From: Paenibacillus amylolyticus | GTDB taxonomy: Bacteria; Bacillota; Bacilli; Paenibacillales; Paenibacillaceae | Length of the DNA stretch: 64,000 nucleotides | Reading direction: 5' to 3' | Assembly (NCBI RefSeq): GCF_029689945.1 | Contig: NZ_CP121451.1 | Location: 434,001 to 498,000 of the forward strand | Part shown: positions 29,165 to 38,270 of the stretch, one piece after another | Position numbering within the stretch: the first letter of the stretch is position 1 | Layout: every line of letters begins with the position of its first letter | The notes under the pieces: model-generated | The model's database searches: none | The model's input: the letters and a program-made list of their open reading frames with translations, nothing else | Told to the model about the DNA's origin: nothing | Program-made: the position numbers and the translations under genes

Positions 29165-29357
29165 TAACGAATCCTGGACACCTTATATTGAGGATTTCTG
29201 TGTTATGTAAAATCTAACGAATCTCAGCCCCGTTAATCCATGTCACTTCATGATAATAAGCTCCAAACATACCCAAATTCAGCTTATAAGATGCCTACGA
29301 TTCGTTAGACTTTTGAAATGGCGAAAATTCATGGAATAGAGCCTGTGGAGTTCGTTA
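29165..29357. repeat. Four-box palindromic element, copy B
   Basis: TAACGAA boxes start at 29165 and 29215; TTCGTTA boxes start at 29301 and 29351. Spacings 50, 86, 50 equal those of copy A at 11364-11556, although most intervening bases differ. The second box extends to TAACGAATCTCAGC, which matches the inner palindrome of copy A. Confidence 0.7.
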
Positions 29358-29537
29358 AAAATGATTCATGAAATAACAAAGGGACACCGCAGGACTATTT
29401 CCTACGCTGTCCCGTTCTGAATCATAGGTACGTTATGCTTCATCATGGAACTCAGGGTTTTAATTTAGAGCTACTTGTATCAACCCTTATCGTAACGCGC
29501 CACGATCAGCAAAACCTCCTTGCATTGTATTCACAAA

Positions 29538-29849
29538 TTAGATAAACATCGTTTTGGAGATAATAACCAGCAAGATGAACAGTACAAGGATCGTACCCAT
29601 GGAACCCCAACTTCCGCCGCCATGCCCATAGGATACTCCACAACCCTGTTGATAACCGTGCATCATTGGAGCCTGATTGGCATGGTGTCCGTATCCATAG
29701 CAATATCCCATTGGCATTGTTCCACAACCATATCCATACCCATGCATTTCATGACCTGTGTATTGGTATCCTTGCATATGCTCATAACCTCCCATATGTC
29801 CGTATACATGCCCCTGTCCGTTCGGTGAATTCGGTTTTACTTCGCTCAT
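29538..29849 (-). CDS. Gly/Tyr/His-rich spore-type small membrane protein
   Basis: 103 residues after an AAGGAGG site eight bases before ATG 29849. Residues about 12-75 are dense in Gly, Tyr, His, Met and some Cys (repeats such as HMGGYEHMQGYQY and YGYGCG). The last 25 residues, GTILVLFILLVIISKTMFI, are the hydrophobic anchor of YjcZ-type sporulation peptides. It seems to be that small anchor with a coat-like extension. Expression in the mother cell or spore is inferred from the family. Two short relatives follow upstream on the same strand. Confidence 0.75.
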   Translation of the reverse strand: MSEVKPNSPNGQGHVYGHMGGYEHMQGYQYTGHEMHGYGYGCGTMPMGYCYGYGHHANQAPMMHGYQQGCGVSYGHGGGSWGSMGTILVLFILLVIISKTMFI

Positions 29850-30111
29850 TGTTCATTCCTCCTTAACATTTGCCTACACCCCTAAGCTATGTATTCAGCC
29901 TACCTCTGGACCGGGCTATTGCCCTCATTTTGACAAAATGGGCGTTTAGCCGTTAAGTCCCCTTCCCTTTTTTACGAAATACTTTCCGGCCTTCAGTTCT
30001 GGAAATCCACCAATTCTTCCGTTCACCGTAAGTGATCTCTTCCCCTGACTCCCCATCACGCTTGTCCTCTAGAAAAAAAACCCCACCGGTTGCCCGGCAG
30101 AGCTCGCCATA

Positions 30112-30219
30112 TTATACCCAGAATGATTTAGTGATGATTACGAGAAGGATGAACAGAACCAGGATTGCTCCAGTTGATGTCCAGCCGCCGTATCCTACGC
30201 CTTCAACTACGTTGCTCAT
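30112..30219 (-). CDS. YjcZ-type micropeptide (35 residues)
   Basis: A complete short frame, MSNVVEGVGYGGWTSTGAIL and then VLFILLVIITKSFWV, after AAGGAGG. The Gly-rich head and the single hydrophobic segment are those of YjcZ-type sporulation proteins. It is 57% or so like the micropeptide at 30263-30367 by eye. Confidence 0.8.
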   Translation of the reverse strand: MSNVVEGVGYGGWTSTGAILVLFILLVIITKSFWV

Positions 30220-30262
30220 GCAGAACCCTCCTTTACGAATATATTAGGGTCCAAGCGGTGTA

Positions 30263-30367
30263 TTAGATCAAGAATGCTTTAGAGATGATGACCAACAGGA
30301 TAAAGAGAACCAAGATCGCGCCAGTCGATGTCCATGCGCCGCCGTATCCACCTACTACTCCACTCAT
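30263..30367 (-). CDS. YjcZ-type micropeptide (34 residues)
   Basis: A complete short frame, MSGVVGGYGGAWTSTGAILV and then LFILLVIISKAFLI, preceded by GGAGGGG. It is closely similar to its neighbour, so the pair is a tandem duplication; the ATP-free membrane peptide family has no known enzyme role. Confidence 0.8.
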   Translation of the reverse strand: MSGVVGGYGGAWTSTGAILVLFILLVIISKAFLI

Positions 30368-30474
30368 GTAAACCCCTCCTTTGATTTGAGGTACAGTTCA
30401 CTATATGCACCAATCACACATGGGACCGGGCTCAGGTCAAAAATGGGCAGGTGTTGGTCTACACAACATTAATC

Positions 30475-31712
30475 TTATGAACCAAAGTAGACATCCAACT
30501 TGCCTGTAGGTTGGGTTGTTGCCATCCATACCGCAGCAAGATTATCAGGTGCCTGGGTGTAAGCCGTGATATAGTCACCGATGAGGACCGTCGGGGTCGG
30601 CGAGTTTCCGTTTGGATTAAATGAAGTCGTGGTGAGTCTTCTATTGGTGAAGGTTGCCCCCCGTCAAATGACTCCGCCACATAGACATCCAGCAAAAATC
30701 CATTGACCTGGTTGGTATAATAGATGACCCGTATTGTACCCGTAAGTGGAGATACCGTAATGGAAGGAAAGAAATTCTGCGATCCCGCAGGTGCCCCAGT
30801 GATACTCACCGGCTCACTCCAGAGCAAACCATCCGGTGAGCTGCACATAAATACATCTGTATACCCGTTTCGCGCATCGTTCCATACCGCGTAAACTCTA
30901 CCACTGTAGATACTGTTGGATATATCTGCGGCCAGGTTCAGGTTGGTCTGAACACGAAATGCATAATTGGGCACAGGCAGAACCTGCGGCGATGGCACAA
31001 CGGAGGCAATAAGTGTGGACTGATTACTTATAGGCGGCTGGAATGTAACGCCTCCATCATAAGATGTCCGAAGTAACGCATACGCGCTGCCCGGACCCGT
31101 GAGGATGTAGCCGGCATAGACTTCCCCTGTGAATCCAATCCCGATGGTCGCCCGATCATGAAAGCCTCTGGGGTTGGAGATCCGGTTGGGAATCTGCCAG
31201 GTTGATGCCACATCGACAGATCGTTGTATGAAGATTGAAGATGCCGCTGTTGCCAGCGGGGTATACCCTACATAAACATTCCCACGGTACGGGCTGCCTG
31301 GTGTACGATCACAAGCAACAAGCGGTTCGTCATTGTGAACGATTAGTCCATACCCTCTGTTAACAAATACGGGCGGAGTCCAATTGACCCCATCATCTAG
31401 AGACGTATAACTGATAATGGTTCCGTCGTTATCCCCATTGAATACATGCACCGTCACAATGAATGTGCTTGGAAAGGTATAATCTATCGTTGGCGCTTCC
31501 GCACCCTCGTATCCGGGCGGCTGCGGCAGGGTCGTGGTTGACCAGGTCTGCCCTCCATCAATGGAACGGTAAAATCCCGTTCTGGTTGGTCCACTACTTG
31601 TATCGACGGCAACAACACACATGATATTGGGCAGTAATTCGTTCACCGCAATCGACGGTTCAAACTGGTTGCCTCCCAATGCCCCAGTAATATTTACAAC
31701 CGGCATCTGCAT
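30475..31712 (-). CDS. BNR/sialidase-fold repeat protein (one frame break near C-terminus)
   Basis: About 413 residues. Asp-box-like repeats are visible (SIDGGQTW, SLDDGVNW, SYDGGVTF, SPDGLLW, SFDGG), the signature of sialidase-like beta-propellers, together with FEPSIAVNELLPNIM and AVWNDARNGYTDVFM. The catalytic arginine triad of true sialidases is not evident, so a binding or structural role is more likely. No signal peptide is seen. A missing base in the six-C run 30657-30662 garbles the end; repair reads ESFDGGATFTNRRL and ends at TAA 30475. ATG 31706, ten bases after GGAGG, is an alternative start. It follows the 122-residue gene on the same strand. Confidence 0.75.
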
Positions 31713-31731
31713 TCACCTCCATCTGTTGACA

Positions 31732-32100
31732 TCATGGAATATTGGTAAATCGGTCGATCCATACCATCTCCGATTGCAGCACACGCTGTGTAACATTGCC
31801 CACGGAATCCAGACTATAAGCCTGGATAAGTGTGCTGGTTGCACTATAAAAGTCACTCTGTACCTCAAAATAATCCGCTGTGTTCAGCGTATACAGCAAG
31901 GTTTTGGACACTTGGGGACCTAACTGGAACAGGTCATGACCGATAGGTATCCGTGCCGTCTGGGAAGTATCCCAGCGAAAGACCTGAAGCTCGACGTTGG
32001 ATGGAATATTGAGAGAATCGTTCAAACAGGTCACAATTAATTGTGTGGCACGATCCCCTCCCGTTGGAGAGTTATAGAGAAGACCCGTACTATAAGGCAT
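31732..32100 (-). CDS. Uncharacterised 122-residue protein paired with the BNR-repeat protein
   Basis: Starts MPYSTGLLYNSPTGGDRATQ after a strong GGAAAGGAGG, nine bases away; a longer in-frame extension to 32184 lacks a ribosome site. The composition is Thr/Ser/Asp-rich with alternating hydrophobics (VELQVFRWDTSQTARIPIGH, TLLYTLNTADYFEVQSDFYS), suggesting a beta-sandwich. I do not recognise the family. It is 20 bases upstream of the BNR gene and likely cotranscribed. Confidence 0.7.
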   Translation of the reverse strand: MPYSTGLLYNSPTGGDRATQLIVTCLNDSLNIPSNVELQVFRWDTSQTARIPIGHDLFQLGPQVSKTLLYTLNTADYFEVQSDFYSATSTLIQAYSLDSVGNVTQRVLQSEMVWIDRFTNIP

Positions 32101-32350
32101 CGTAAATTCCTCCTTTCCTCTATACCGCCGCCGACAAAGCCTGACAGTATACTGTAAAATATGTAAATGCCTCATAAAAGACACGGCAGAATATACTATG
32201 GTTTAAGAGAATTCTTTAGAGAATCGACAAAATTTCGAAAAGTACAATAAACCGAAAAAAACAAGACGAAAAAACGAAAAAATGCAAGCCCCATACAGGA
32301 CCTGCATTAGTGATATCAGACTATTTTGTTCGCAGACACCATGCTCTGTT

Positions 32351-32490
32351 AATTTGGTTTTACATGAAGCGATGTCAGTTTATCCTGAACCGATTGTAAC
32401 TTCTGTATGCTTGAGGCATCCGGCTTATCACGACGGTCGTCGATCTTGACTGATGTCGACACACGCTGAGCTCCCGACAGAAACGGTGCT
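32351..32490 (-). pseudogene. Duplicated 3' fragment of the MTH1187-family gene
   Basis: These 140 bases are identical to 33345-33484, the C-terminal coding end of the thiamine-binding-type gene at 33343-33669. Beyond the identity, a 26-base deletion and then a diverged stretch (AAGATTTCGTTGAGTGCGTC versus the intact gene) follow. The fragment keeps its own stop codon (TAA here, TGA in the intact copy). It and the intact copy bracket the gene at 32674-33207. Confidence 0.85.
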
Positions 32491-32673
32491 AAGATTTCGT
32501 TGAGTGCGTCTAATTTTGCAACTTCAATATAATTTCATATTAATTGTTCATAACTTTCTTTGTATCAGCACAATTTTGATTCGTAAGAAGCAAAAAAATA
32601 ATAGTTTTCGCCCGTGTCAACGCTTCCTATTTAGGGTATTATTCTCAGGTATAACACATTTACATAGGAGTTG

Positions 32674-33207
32674 ATGATCAAGGTGAAAATGAAAAAGGTT
32701 ATTGTTGCTTTATCCATAGGGATGTTGGTTGGTTCTTCTTCAATGGCTGTGGCTGCTACCTCACAAAAAGTCCAAGCAACTTTGGCAAACTTTAAAGTTA
32801 TCGTTAATGGTCAGTCCAAAACTGTCACGTCGGATCAATTACTCTATAAGGGCAACACGTATCTACAACTTCGTGAAGCTGCCAAGATTCTTGGCTATGA
32901 AGTAAAATACACAAGTGCCTCCCGTTCCATTGATTTTACTGCAAAGAGTCAAAATCAAGCCAATTGGATCAATCTAATTGATTTCTCTGCATCTAACGGT
33001 TATCAAGTTGCACTTAAAGAAGATTCGCTTGATATTTACAACATCACTAAAAATCAAAAAAACATTCTTAGTGTCAATGCCAATGGTCTTAAGGAAAACG
33101 AAGAAAAAGTTGTAACGGATACATCTGGTAAAACGATCCGTTACAAAAAATTAATGGGGTCCTTAGTGTTGAATCGTGAAGATTTAAAAAGAGCTGGTCT
33201 TATCTAA
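32674..33207 (+). CDS. Secreted protein with copper-amine-oxidase-type stalk domain
   Basis: About 177 residues. A signal peptide (KKVIVALSIGMLVGSSSMAVAA) precedes the stalk domain: FKVIVNGQSKTVTSDQLLYKG and TYLQLREAAKILGYEVKYTSA-SIDF, the N-terminal domain family common in Paenibacillus secreted proteins. The C-terminal half (VALKEDSLDIYNITKNQKNI) is unfamiliar. Codon use and AT content are more AT-rich than neighbours. Start may be 32671, 32674 or 32689. It lies between the two copies of a 140-bp repeat and ends at a perfect bidirectional terminator, consistent with a late arrival. Confidence 0.75.
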   Translation: MIKVKMKKVIVALSIGMLVGSSSMAVAATSQKVQATLANFKVIVNGQSKTVTSDQLLYKGNTYLQLREAAKILGYEVKYTSASRSIDFTAKSQNQANWINLIDFSASNGYQVALKEDSLDIYNITKNQKNILSVNANGLKENEEKVVTDTSGKTIRYKKLMGSLVLNREDLKRAGLI

Positions 33208-33217
33208 TTTTTACTTA

Positions 33218-33263
33218 AACAAAACAATCCTCGCTAGAAAAAATTCACGAGGATTGTTTTGTT
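33218..33263. terminator. Bidirectional terminator with 16-bp perfect stem
   Basis: AACAAAACAATCCTCG and CGAGGATTGTTTTGTT pair completely; it separates the secreted-protein gene from the converging MTH1187-family gene. Confidence 0.9.
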
Positions 33264-33342
33264 GTTCTTTTCGCCAAAGAAGTAATATTACATTTACATT
33301 AATATGAAGAGTTTCTTCTCTTTTAAAATTATTGAATAAATT

Positions 33343-33669
33343 TCAATTTGGTTTTACATGAAGCGATGTCAGTTTATCCTGAACCGATTGTAACTTCTGT
33401 ATGCTTGAGGCATCCGGCTTATCACGACGGTCGTCGATCTTGACTGATGTCGACACACGCTGAGCTCCCGACAGAAACGGTGCTTCATGCAGAGCAGCAA
33501 TTGCTGTGAAGATCTCGTTAAGCGGTCCCTCGATAATGGTGCTCATGGAAGTTAACTGATATGTAATGCCCCGTTGATGTTCCAATACTTGTTGCATGTC
33601 CGCCACATAACTGCTTAGACTCGTTGTACCCGTTCCGATTGGAATGACCGTCACTTCTGCTATTGCCAT
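33343..33669 (-). CDS. MTH1187/UPF0045-family thiamine-binding-type protein
   Basis: 108 residues: AIAEVTVIPIGTGTTSLSSY, then YQLTSMSTIIEGPLNEIFTAIAALHEAPF and VSTSVKIDDRRDKPD. These are the standard motifs of the small ferredoxin-like-fold family (MTH1187, YkoF relatives) that bind thiamine or pyrimidine in some members. The function in this organism is unknown. Its last 140 bases are duplicated at 32351-32490. Confidence 0.88.
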   Translation of the reverse strand: MAIAEVTVIPIGTGTTSLSSYVADMQQVLEHQRGITYQLTSMSTIIEGPLNEIFTAIAALHEAPFLSGAQRVSTSVKIDDRRDKPDASSIQKLQSVQDKLTSLHVKPN

Positions 33670-33844
33670 TTTGCTCCGCCTCCTCTGGGCCCCGTGAACA
33701 ACCGCTGCCGCTAATTTTAGTCGATTTTTGACTATTTTTATTCTACCAGTTGAATGCGTAACAATTCAAACTGACGTGAACACGTCATTCAAAATGTTCA
33801 AAAATTTTTTTTGATAAATCTTCAAATCTTCCAGTCCTTTTCCT

Positions 33845-33873
33845 TTGCGGATTCCTGGCTTAGATGGTATACT
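33845..33873 (+). promoter_or_regulatory. Strong sigma-A promoter ahead of a structured leader
   Basis: TTGCGG, 17-base spacer, TATACT; start near 33880. The following 370 bases have no gene and end in a terminator (34219-34252), which is 190 bases before nrdA. CCCTGT/ACAGGG and CACCTCC/GGAGGT pairs suggest folding. It may be an attenuated leader of nrdA or an independent RNA. Confidence 0.55.
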
Positions 33874-34218
33874 CGGAATTACGTTTTACTGGTTCTGCCC
33901 ACTTTACAAACACAATATGTTGGGTTACAGTATGTTGACAGCTACAAAATGTAGTAACGCTAGATTTCTCCGCTTCTAATAGTCACCTTCTGCTTTCTCG
34001 CGAAAATCAGGATGAAATCACCTCCAAAGGCACGTCCCTGTAGGTGTAAATCGCTTTCTCGAAACAGGGTTGACACGGAGGTTAACGGGGCTGTTTGGAC
34101 TGCATCCGGTATCCTCAAACTACAGGCACATCTGCATATAGACAAAAGCTTACATAAGCACCCTTCTCTGTCGATATTCCGAAACCTAGGACAGTAAGGA
34201 AGCCAGAGCATCCATGGG

Positions 34219-34252
34219 CATTTTCAGCCGAGAGGCGGGAGAATGCTTTTTA
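34219..34252 (+). terminator. Intrinsic terminator upstream of nrdA
   Basis: GCATTTTC-AGCCG-AGAGG-CGGGAGAATGC followed by TTTTT; eight-pair outer stem plus CCG/CGG inside. Confidence 0.7.
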
Positions 34253-34444
34253 TATGAGCATGTTCTGCATTTGTGCTGCTTTGTGCTCCTCAAGTTGAGC
34301 GATTATAGACACGAACTTGTCACCGCCGTTTCAGTCCGCAAAACGTAACCTATTTCTTTTTCTCACCGCAAGAAAGACACTCAATTCTTTATATAAAGAA
34401 TTTCTCCAATTTATCTCTTAAACATGCGAAAGCGAGGAATATTC

Positions 34445-36779
34445 ATGCCACAAGTTGTGACCAAGCCGAACAACCGCCAGCTTGCCTTTGATGATATGCG
34501 TATCTCGGTATATGCCGACCGTATTCTGGAAGGACTGGACATGCTCGACAAGGAACGTCTGGTACGGGGGGTAAACAGCAAGCTCCGCCGTGATGAAGTT
34601 ACCGGAGACGAAATCAGCAACGCTTTTATGATGAGCGCACTGGAACTGGTAACCAAAGAGGAGCCTAACTGGAAATTTGCAGCGGCACGTTCCCTGCTCA
34701 CTTCCCTGTACAAAAAAGCGGCTACCAACCGCAGATACAAGTCTTACCCGGACGAGCCTTATGGCGCATTCCATCCTCTTCTTGTAGACCTCGTGAAAAA
34801 AGGCATCTACCGCGAAGAATTGCTGGAATGTTACACCAAAGAACAGATCGACGAACTTGCAGAGTGCATTGACTACCGCAACGATCTGCTCTTTCGATTA
34901 CATCGGCTTGCTCACATTGGCTGAACGTTACCTCGCTCACGATTTTGATGGAAAAGTCATGGAGTTGCCGCAAGAGCGTTACATGGTTATTGCCATGTAC
35001 CTGATGCATCAGGAGCCTGCCGAGAAACGTATGGAACTCGTCAAGGAAGCTTACTGGGCGATGAGCAACATGTATATGACAGCAGCTACACCTACGATGT
35101 CCAATGCGGGTAAAAAAGTGGCTGGACAACTCTCCAGTTGCTTCATTGATACTGTAGACGACTCACTTGAGGGTATCTTCGATTCCAACACGGATGTAGC
35201 ACGTCTGAGCAAAATGGGCGGCGGCATTGGCGTGTACCTCGGCAAAGTCAGAGCACGTGGATCGGACATCCGTGGACACAAAAACACAAGTTCCGGTGTA
35301 ATCCCTTGGATTCGCCAACTCAACAATACAGCGGTCAGCGTAGACCAGCTCGGTACACGTAAAGGTGCCATCGCCGTATACCTGGATGTTTTCCACAAAG
35401 ACATTCTGGCCTTCCTGGATCTGAAGCTGAACAACGGTGACGAGCGGATGCGTGCACATGACGTATTCCACGGGATCTGTCTGCCTGACTTGTTCATGGA
35501 GCGCGTATCCAGCCGCGGTGAATGGAGCTTGTTCTGTCCGCATGAAACGAAGAAAGTGATGGGCTGGAAAGACGAGAATGGTCGTCCGCTCGGACTGGAA
35601 GATTTCTACGATGAGTCCTTCGGTCAAGGTACATTCCGTGAAAAATACGAAGAAGCGGTCAACCACCCGCTGTTGTCCCGTATCACGGTTCAGGCGATTG
35701 ATATCATGAAACGTGTGATGAAATCCCAACTGGAAACAGGTACGCCGTACATGTTCTACCGGGATACCGTTAACCGTTCGAACCCGAACAGTGCACACGG
35801 CATGGTATACTCTTCCAACCTTTGTACCGAAATCATGCAGAACCAATCTGCGACTGTAGTTGAAAAGGAAGAGCTCGTAACCAAGGATGGACAAACCCGC
35901 ATCGTGATTTCCAAAGTACCTGGCGATTTCGTAGTCTGCAACCTGAACTCGATTCACTTGGCACGTGCTGTACCTCATGATGTATTGGAACGTCTGGTAC
36001 CGATTCAGGTTCGTATGCTGGACAACGTTATCGATATCAACAACATTGAAGTGCTGCAAGCCCAATACACCAACAGCCAATATCGTGCAGTCGGTCTGGG
36101 AACATTCGGACTTCACCACTTGCTTGCTCTCGAAGGCATTCGCTGGGAATCGGAAGAAGCAGTCACATATAACGATAATCTGTACGAAAAAATTAACTAT
36201 CTCCTTGTAAAAGCCAGCATGGAGCTGTCCAAGGAAAAAGGTCATTATCCGAAATTCAAAGGTTCCGATTGGGAAAGTGGTCACTACTTCGACCAACGCG
36301 AATACACGTCAGGTGAGCGCGTAGGCGAGTTCGTGACAACAGAACAGTGGAAAGAACTGCAAACCCAAGTACAGCAAAACGGTGTCCGTAATGCTTGGAT
36401 GTTCGCCATTGCACCAAACGGTTCCACGTCCATCATTGCCGGCTCTACGGCCAGCATTGACCCGCTCTATGAGCTGTTATCTTATGAAGAGAAAACAACA
36501 TACAAGATTGCCAATCCGGCACCGGACCTGTCCGAAAAAACAATCTGGTATTACAAAACAGCATTCATGGTTGATCAACATGCTTCCATCAATATGGCTG
36601 CTGCGCGTCAGCGCCACGTCGATCAGGGACAGAGCTTCAACCTGTATGTTCGTCCGGATATCAAAGCAACGGAATTCCTGGAACTGCACTTGCACGCCTG
36701 GAGAGCCGGCATGAAATCGACGTATTACGTTCGTAGCCGGGCATTAACCATTGAAGAATGCGATTCTTGCGCAAGCTAA
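34445..36779 (+). CDS. nrdA: Ribonucleotide reductase class Ia large subunit (one frame break)
   Basis: About 778 residues. An N-terminal ATP-cone (RQLAFDDMRISVYADRILEGL through AAARSLLTSLYKKA) binds the allosteric nucleotide. The barrel follows: SSCFIDTVDDSLEGIF with a catalytic cysteine, MGGGIGVYLGKVRARGSDIRG, SNLCTEIMQ, and NGVRNAWMFAIAPNGSTSIIAGS. The C-terminal ECDSCAS carries the shuttle cysteine pair. An extra T in TTT 34892-34894 breaks the frame; removing it reads NDLLFDYIGLLTLAERY. ATG 34445 is used because GAGGA is seven bases away; ATG 34424 lacks a site. NrdA with NrdB makes deoxynucleotides aerobically. An essential gene in this state argues for sequencing error. Confidence 0.95.
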
Positions 36780-36822
36780 GTTTTATCCGTGATAGAGAAA
36801 GCTGACCAGATTCACGATGACC

Positions 36823-36874
36823 ACCAGGGCATCCTGTTTTGATTGCAAAATGGCGTTGCCCTGGTTCTTTTTTG
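36823..36874 (+). terminator. Intrinsic terminator after nrdA
   Basis: ACCAGGGCA and TGCCCTGGT form a 9-bp stem followed by TCTTTTTTT. Despite this, nrdB follows within 250 bases, so nrdB probably has its own promoter or depends on read-through. Confidence 0.85.
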
Positions 36875-36954
36875 CCTAAAACACGATTACAGCATCGCAA
36901 GATGTTGATATAGATGCCACATTATACAACCCTAATATATAAAAGAATTAATGA

Positions 36955-37104
36955 TTACACGATAACGAAGAGGACAGAACAAAGCTGAAGAAGCGGAGCG
37001 CTCGCCTTTATCACCGGATTTTTCCCTTTGAAAGAGGGAATCAAAAAAATCAGGGGATAACAGCGATCGTAAGGTTGTTCTGTCATCGTAGTTATACAGT
37101 GTAA
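36955..37104. repeat. MITE-like repeat, copy 2
   Basis: A 150-bp element with terminal inverted repeats of about 28 bp (TTACACGATAACGAAGAGGA left, complement of TCATCGTAGTTATACAGTGT right). Inside is a CCCTTT/AAAGAGGG hairpin within a TTTTTC... AAAAATC arrangement like that of copy 1 (21074-21298). It sits between nrdA and nrdB, 25 bases before the nrdB start. Confidence 0.8.
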
Positions 37105-37128
37105 ATTCATTCAAGGAGTGAACGGACG

Positions 37129-38160
37129 ATGCAAGTACAGAAAATTTTCAACACCGAAGCCCCTAACCAATCAACCCGTATTATTGAAGGTGAATGCTCC
37201 GGTATCCTGAACTGGAACGACATTCGCATGCCTCATATGTACAAATTGTACAAAGTACTGCTGCTCAACCACTGGATCGCAGACGAGATTCCTATGTCCA
37301 AGGATGCTTCCCAGTTTGCTCAACTGGACGAGGAAGAGCAACGTACATTCAAAATCAATATCTCGCTGCTCGCGGTACTTGATTCCATGCAGACGATGTT
37401 TGTGGGTGACGTAAAACGTTACTTTACCGATTCTTCACTTGAGGCGATCTCGGCCATTATTGGACAACAGGAAGTTGTTCATAACCAATCCTACTCTTAC
37501 GTCCTGTCTTCCATCGTATCGGATCGGGAGCAGAAAGAAATTTTTGAATACTGGAAACATGATCCGGTCCTGCTTGACCGCAACCGTTTCATCGCTGATA
37601 TCTATCAGAACTTCCGTGACGAGCCATCTCCACAGACGTTCTTCCAGGCGATGGTAGCCGATCTGGTGCTTGAAGGGATCTTCTTCTATAGTACGTTTGC
37701 CTTCTTCTACAATCTGGCCCGTGACCAGAAAATGATGGCAACCAGCCAGATGATCTCGTATATCCAGCGGGATGAGAACCAACACTGTTACTTCTTCGCC
37801 GAAGTGTTCAAACAGTTGCTGGTAGACTTCCCTGAACTGAACACACCTGAGAACATGGAGTATGTATACACAACAATCAATCGTGCGGTTGAGCTCGAAA
37901 CCAACTGGGCACATTACACACTCAGCAACGTACGCGGCATTGACCTGAACGAATTGGAAGATTACATCAAGTACATCGCCAACAAACGTCTGCGTCTGAT
38001 GGGTATGGACAAAGCATATGAAGGTGTGGATGTAAACTGCATGCCTTGGATCAAACCATTCTCCGATGAAGCACTGAATGCAACCAAAACCGACTTCTTC
38101 GAAGCCAAATCCCGTAACTACGGTAAAGTTGGGGACGATAACGGATTTGACGATTTGTAA
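37129..38160 (+). CDS. nrdB: Ribonucleotide reductase class Ia small subunit
   Basis: 343 residues. Iron and radical positions are visible: LDSMQTMFVGD (Asp), IGQQEVVHNQSYSYV (Glu, His, and the tyrosine seven residues after the Glu, as in the E. coli radical Tyr122 spacing), DLVLEGIFF (Glu) and QRDENQHCYF (Glu, His). It forms the diferric-tyrosyl radical for NrdA. AGGAGTGAACGGACG precedes the ATG. The repeat 36955-37104 lies between the two genes, unlike the tight spacing usual in nrdAB operons. Confidence 0.95.
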   Translation: MQVQKIFNTEAPNQSTRIIEGECSGILNWNDIRMPHMYKLYKVLLLNHWIADEIPMSKDASQFAQLDEEEQRTFKINISLLAVLDSMQTMFVGDVKRYFTDSSLEAISAIIGQQEVVHNQSYSYVLSSIVSDREQKEIFEYWKHDPVLLDRNRFIADIYQNFRDEPSPQTFFQAMVADLVLEGIFFYSTFAFFYNLARDQKMMATSQMISYIQRDENQHCYFFAEVFKQLLVDFPELNTPENMEYVYTTINRAVELETNWAHYTLSNVRGIDLNELEDYIKYIANKRLRLMGMDKAYEGVDVNCMPWIKPFSDEALNATKTDFFEAKSRNYGKVGDDNGFDDL

Positions 38161-38183
38161 TGACGAATAGAATATAAATAAAA

Positions 38184-38238
38184 ACAACACACCTTGGAAC
38201 ATTAGCTATTAAGCCTAAGTTCAGGGTGTGTTGTTTAA
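38184..38238. terminator. Terminator after nrdB
   Basis: ACAACACACC and GGTGTGTTGT form a 10-bp stem enclosing about 30 bases and ending in TTTAATT. Confidence 0.7.
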
Positions 38239-38270
38239 TTCGTATGTACAACATCATATCAGTGGAAGCA

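Noticed and set aside
33905..33945. NrdR boxes (AATATGTTG and AGTATGTTG)
   Set aside because: The motif match is weak, and the site is over 500 bases from nrdA beyond a terminator.
33880..34250. Cobalamin riboswitch or RNase P RNA upstream of nrdA
   Set aside because: Short pieces such as GGTGTAAATC recall the B12 box, but the conserved core series is not present; RNase P and tmRNA hallmarks are also absent.
35163..36296. Long open frame (377 codons) on the minus strand across nrdA
   Set aside because: It is antisense to a motif-complete nrdA, lacks a ribosome site, and has no recognisable domain.
37435..38202. 255-codon minus-strand frame across nrdB
   Set aside because: Shadow of nrdB; composition and lack of start signals show no coding evidence.
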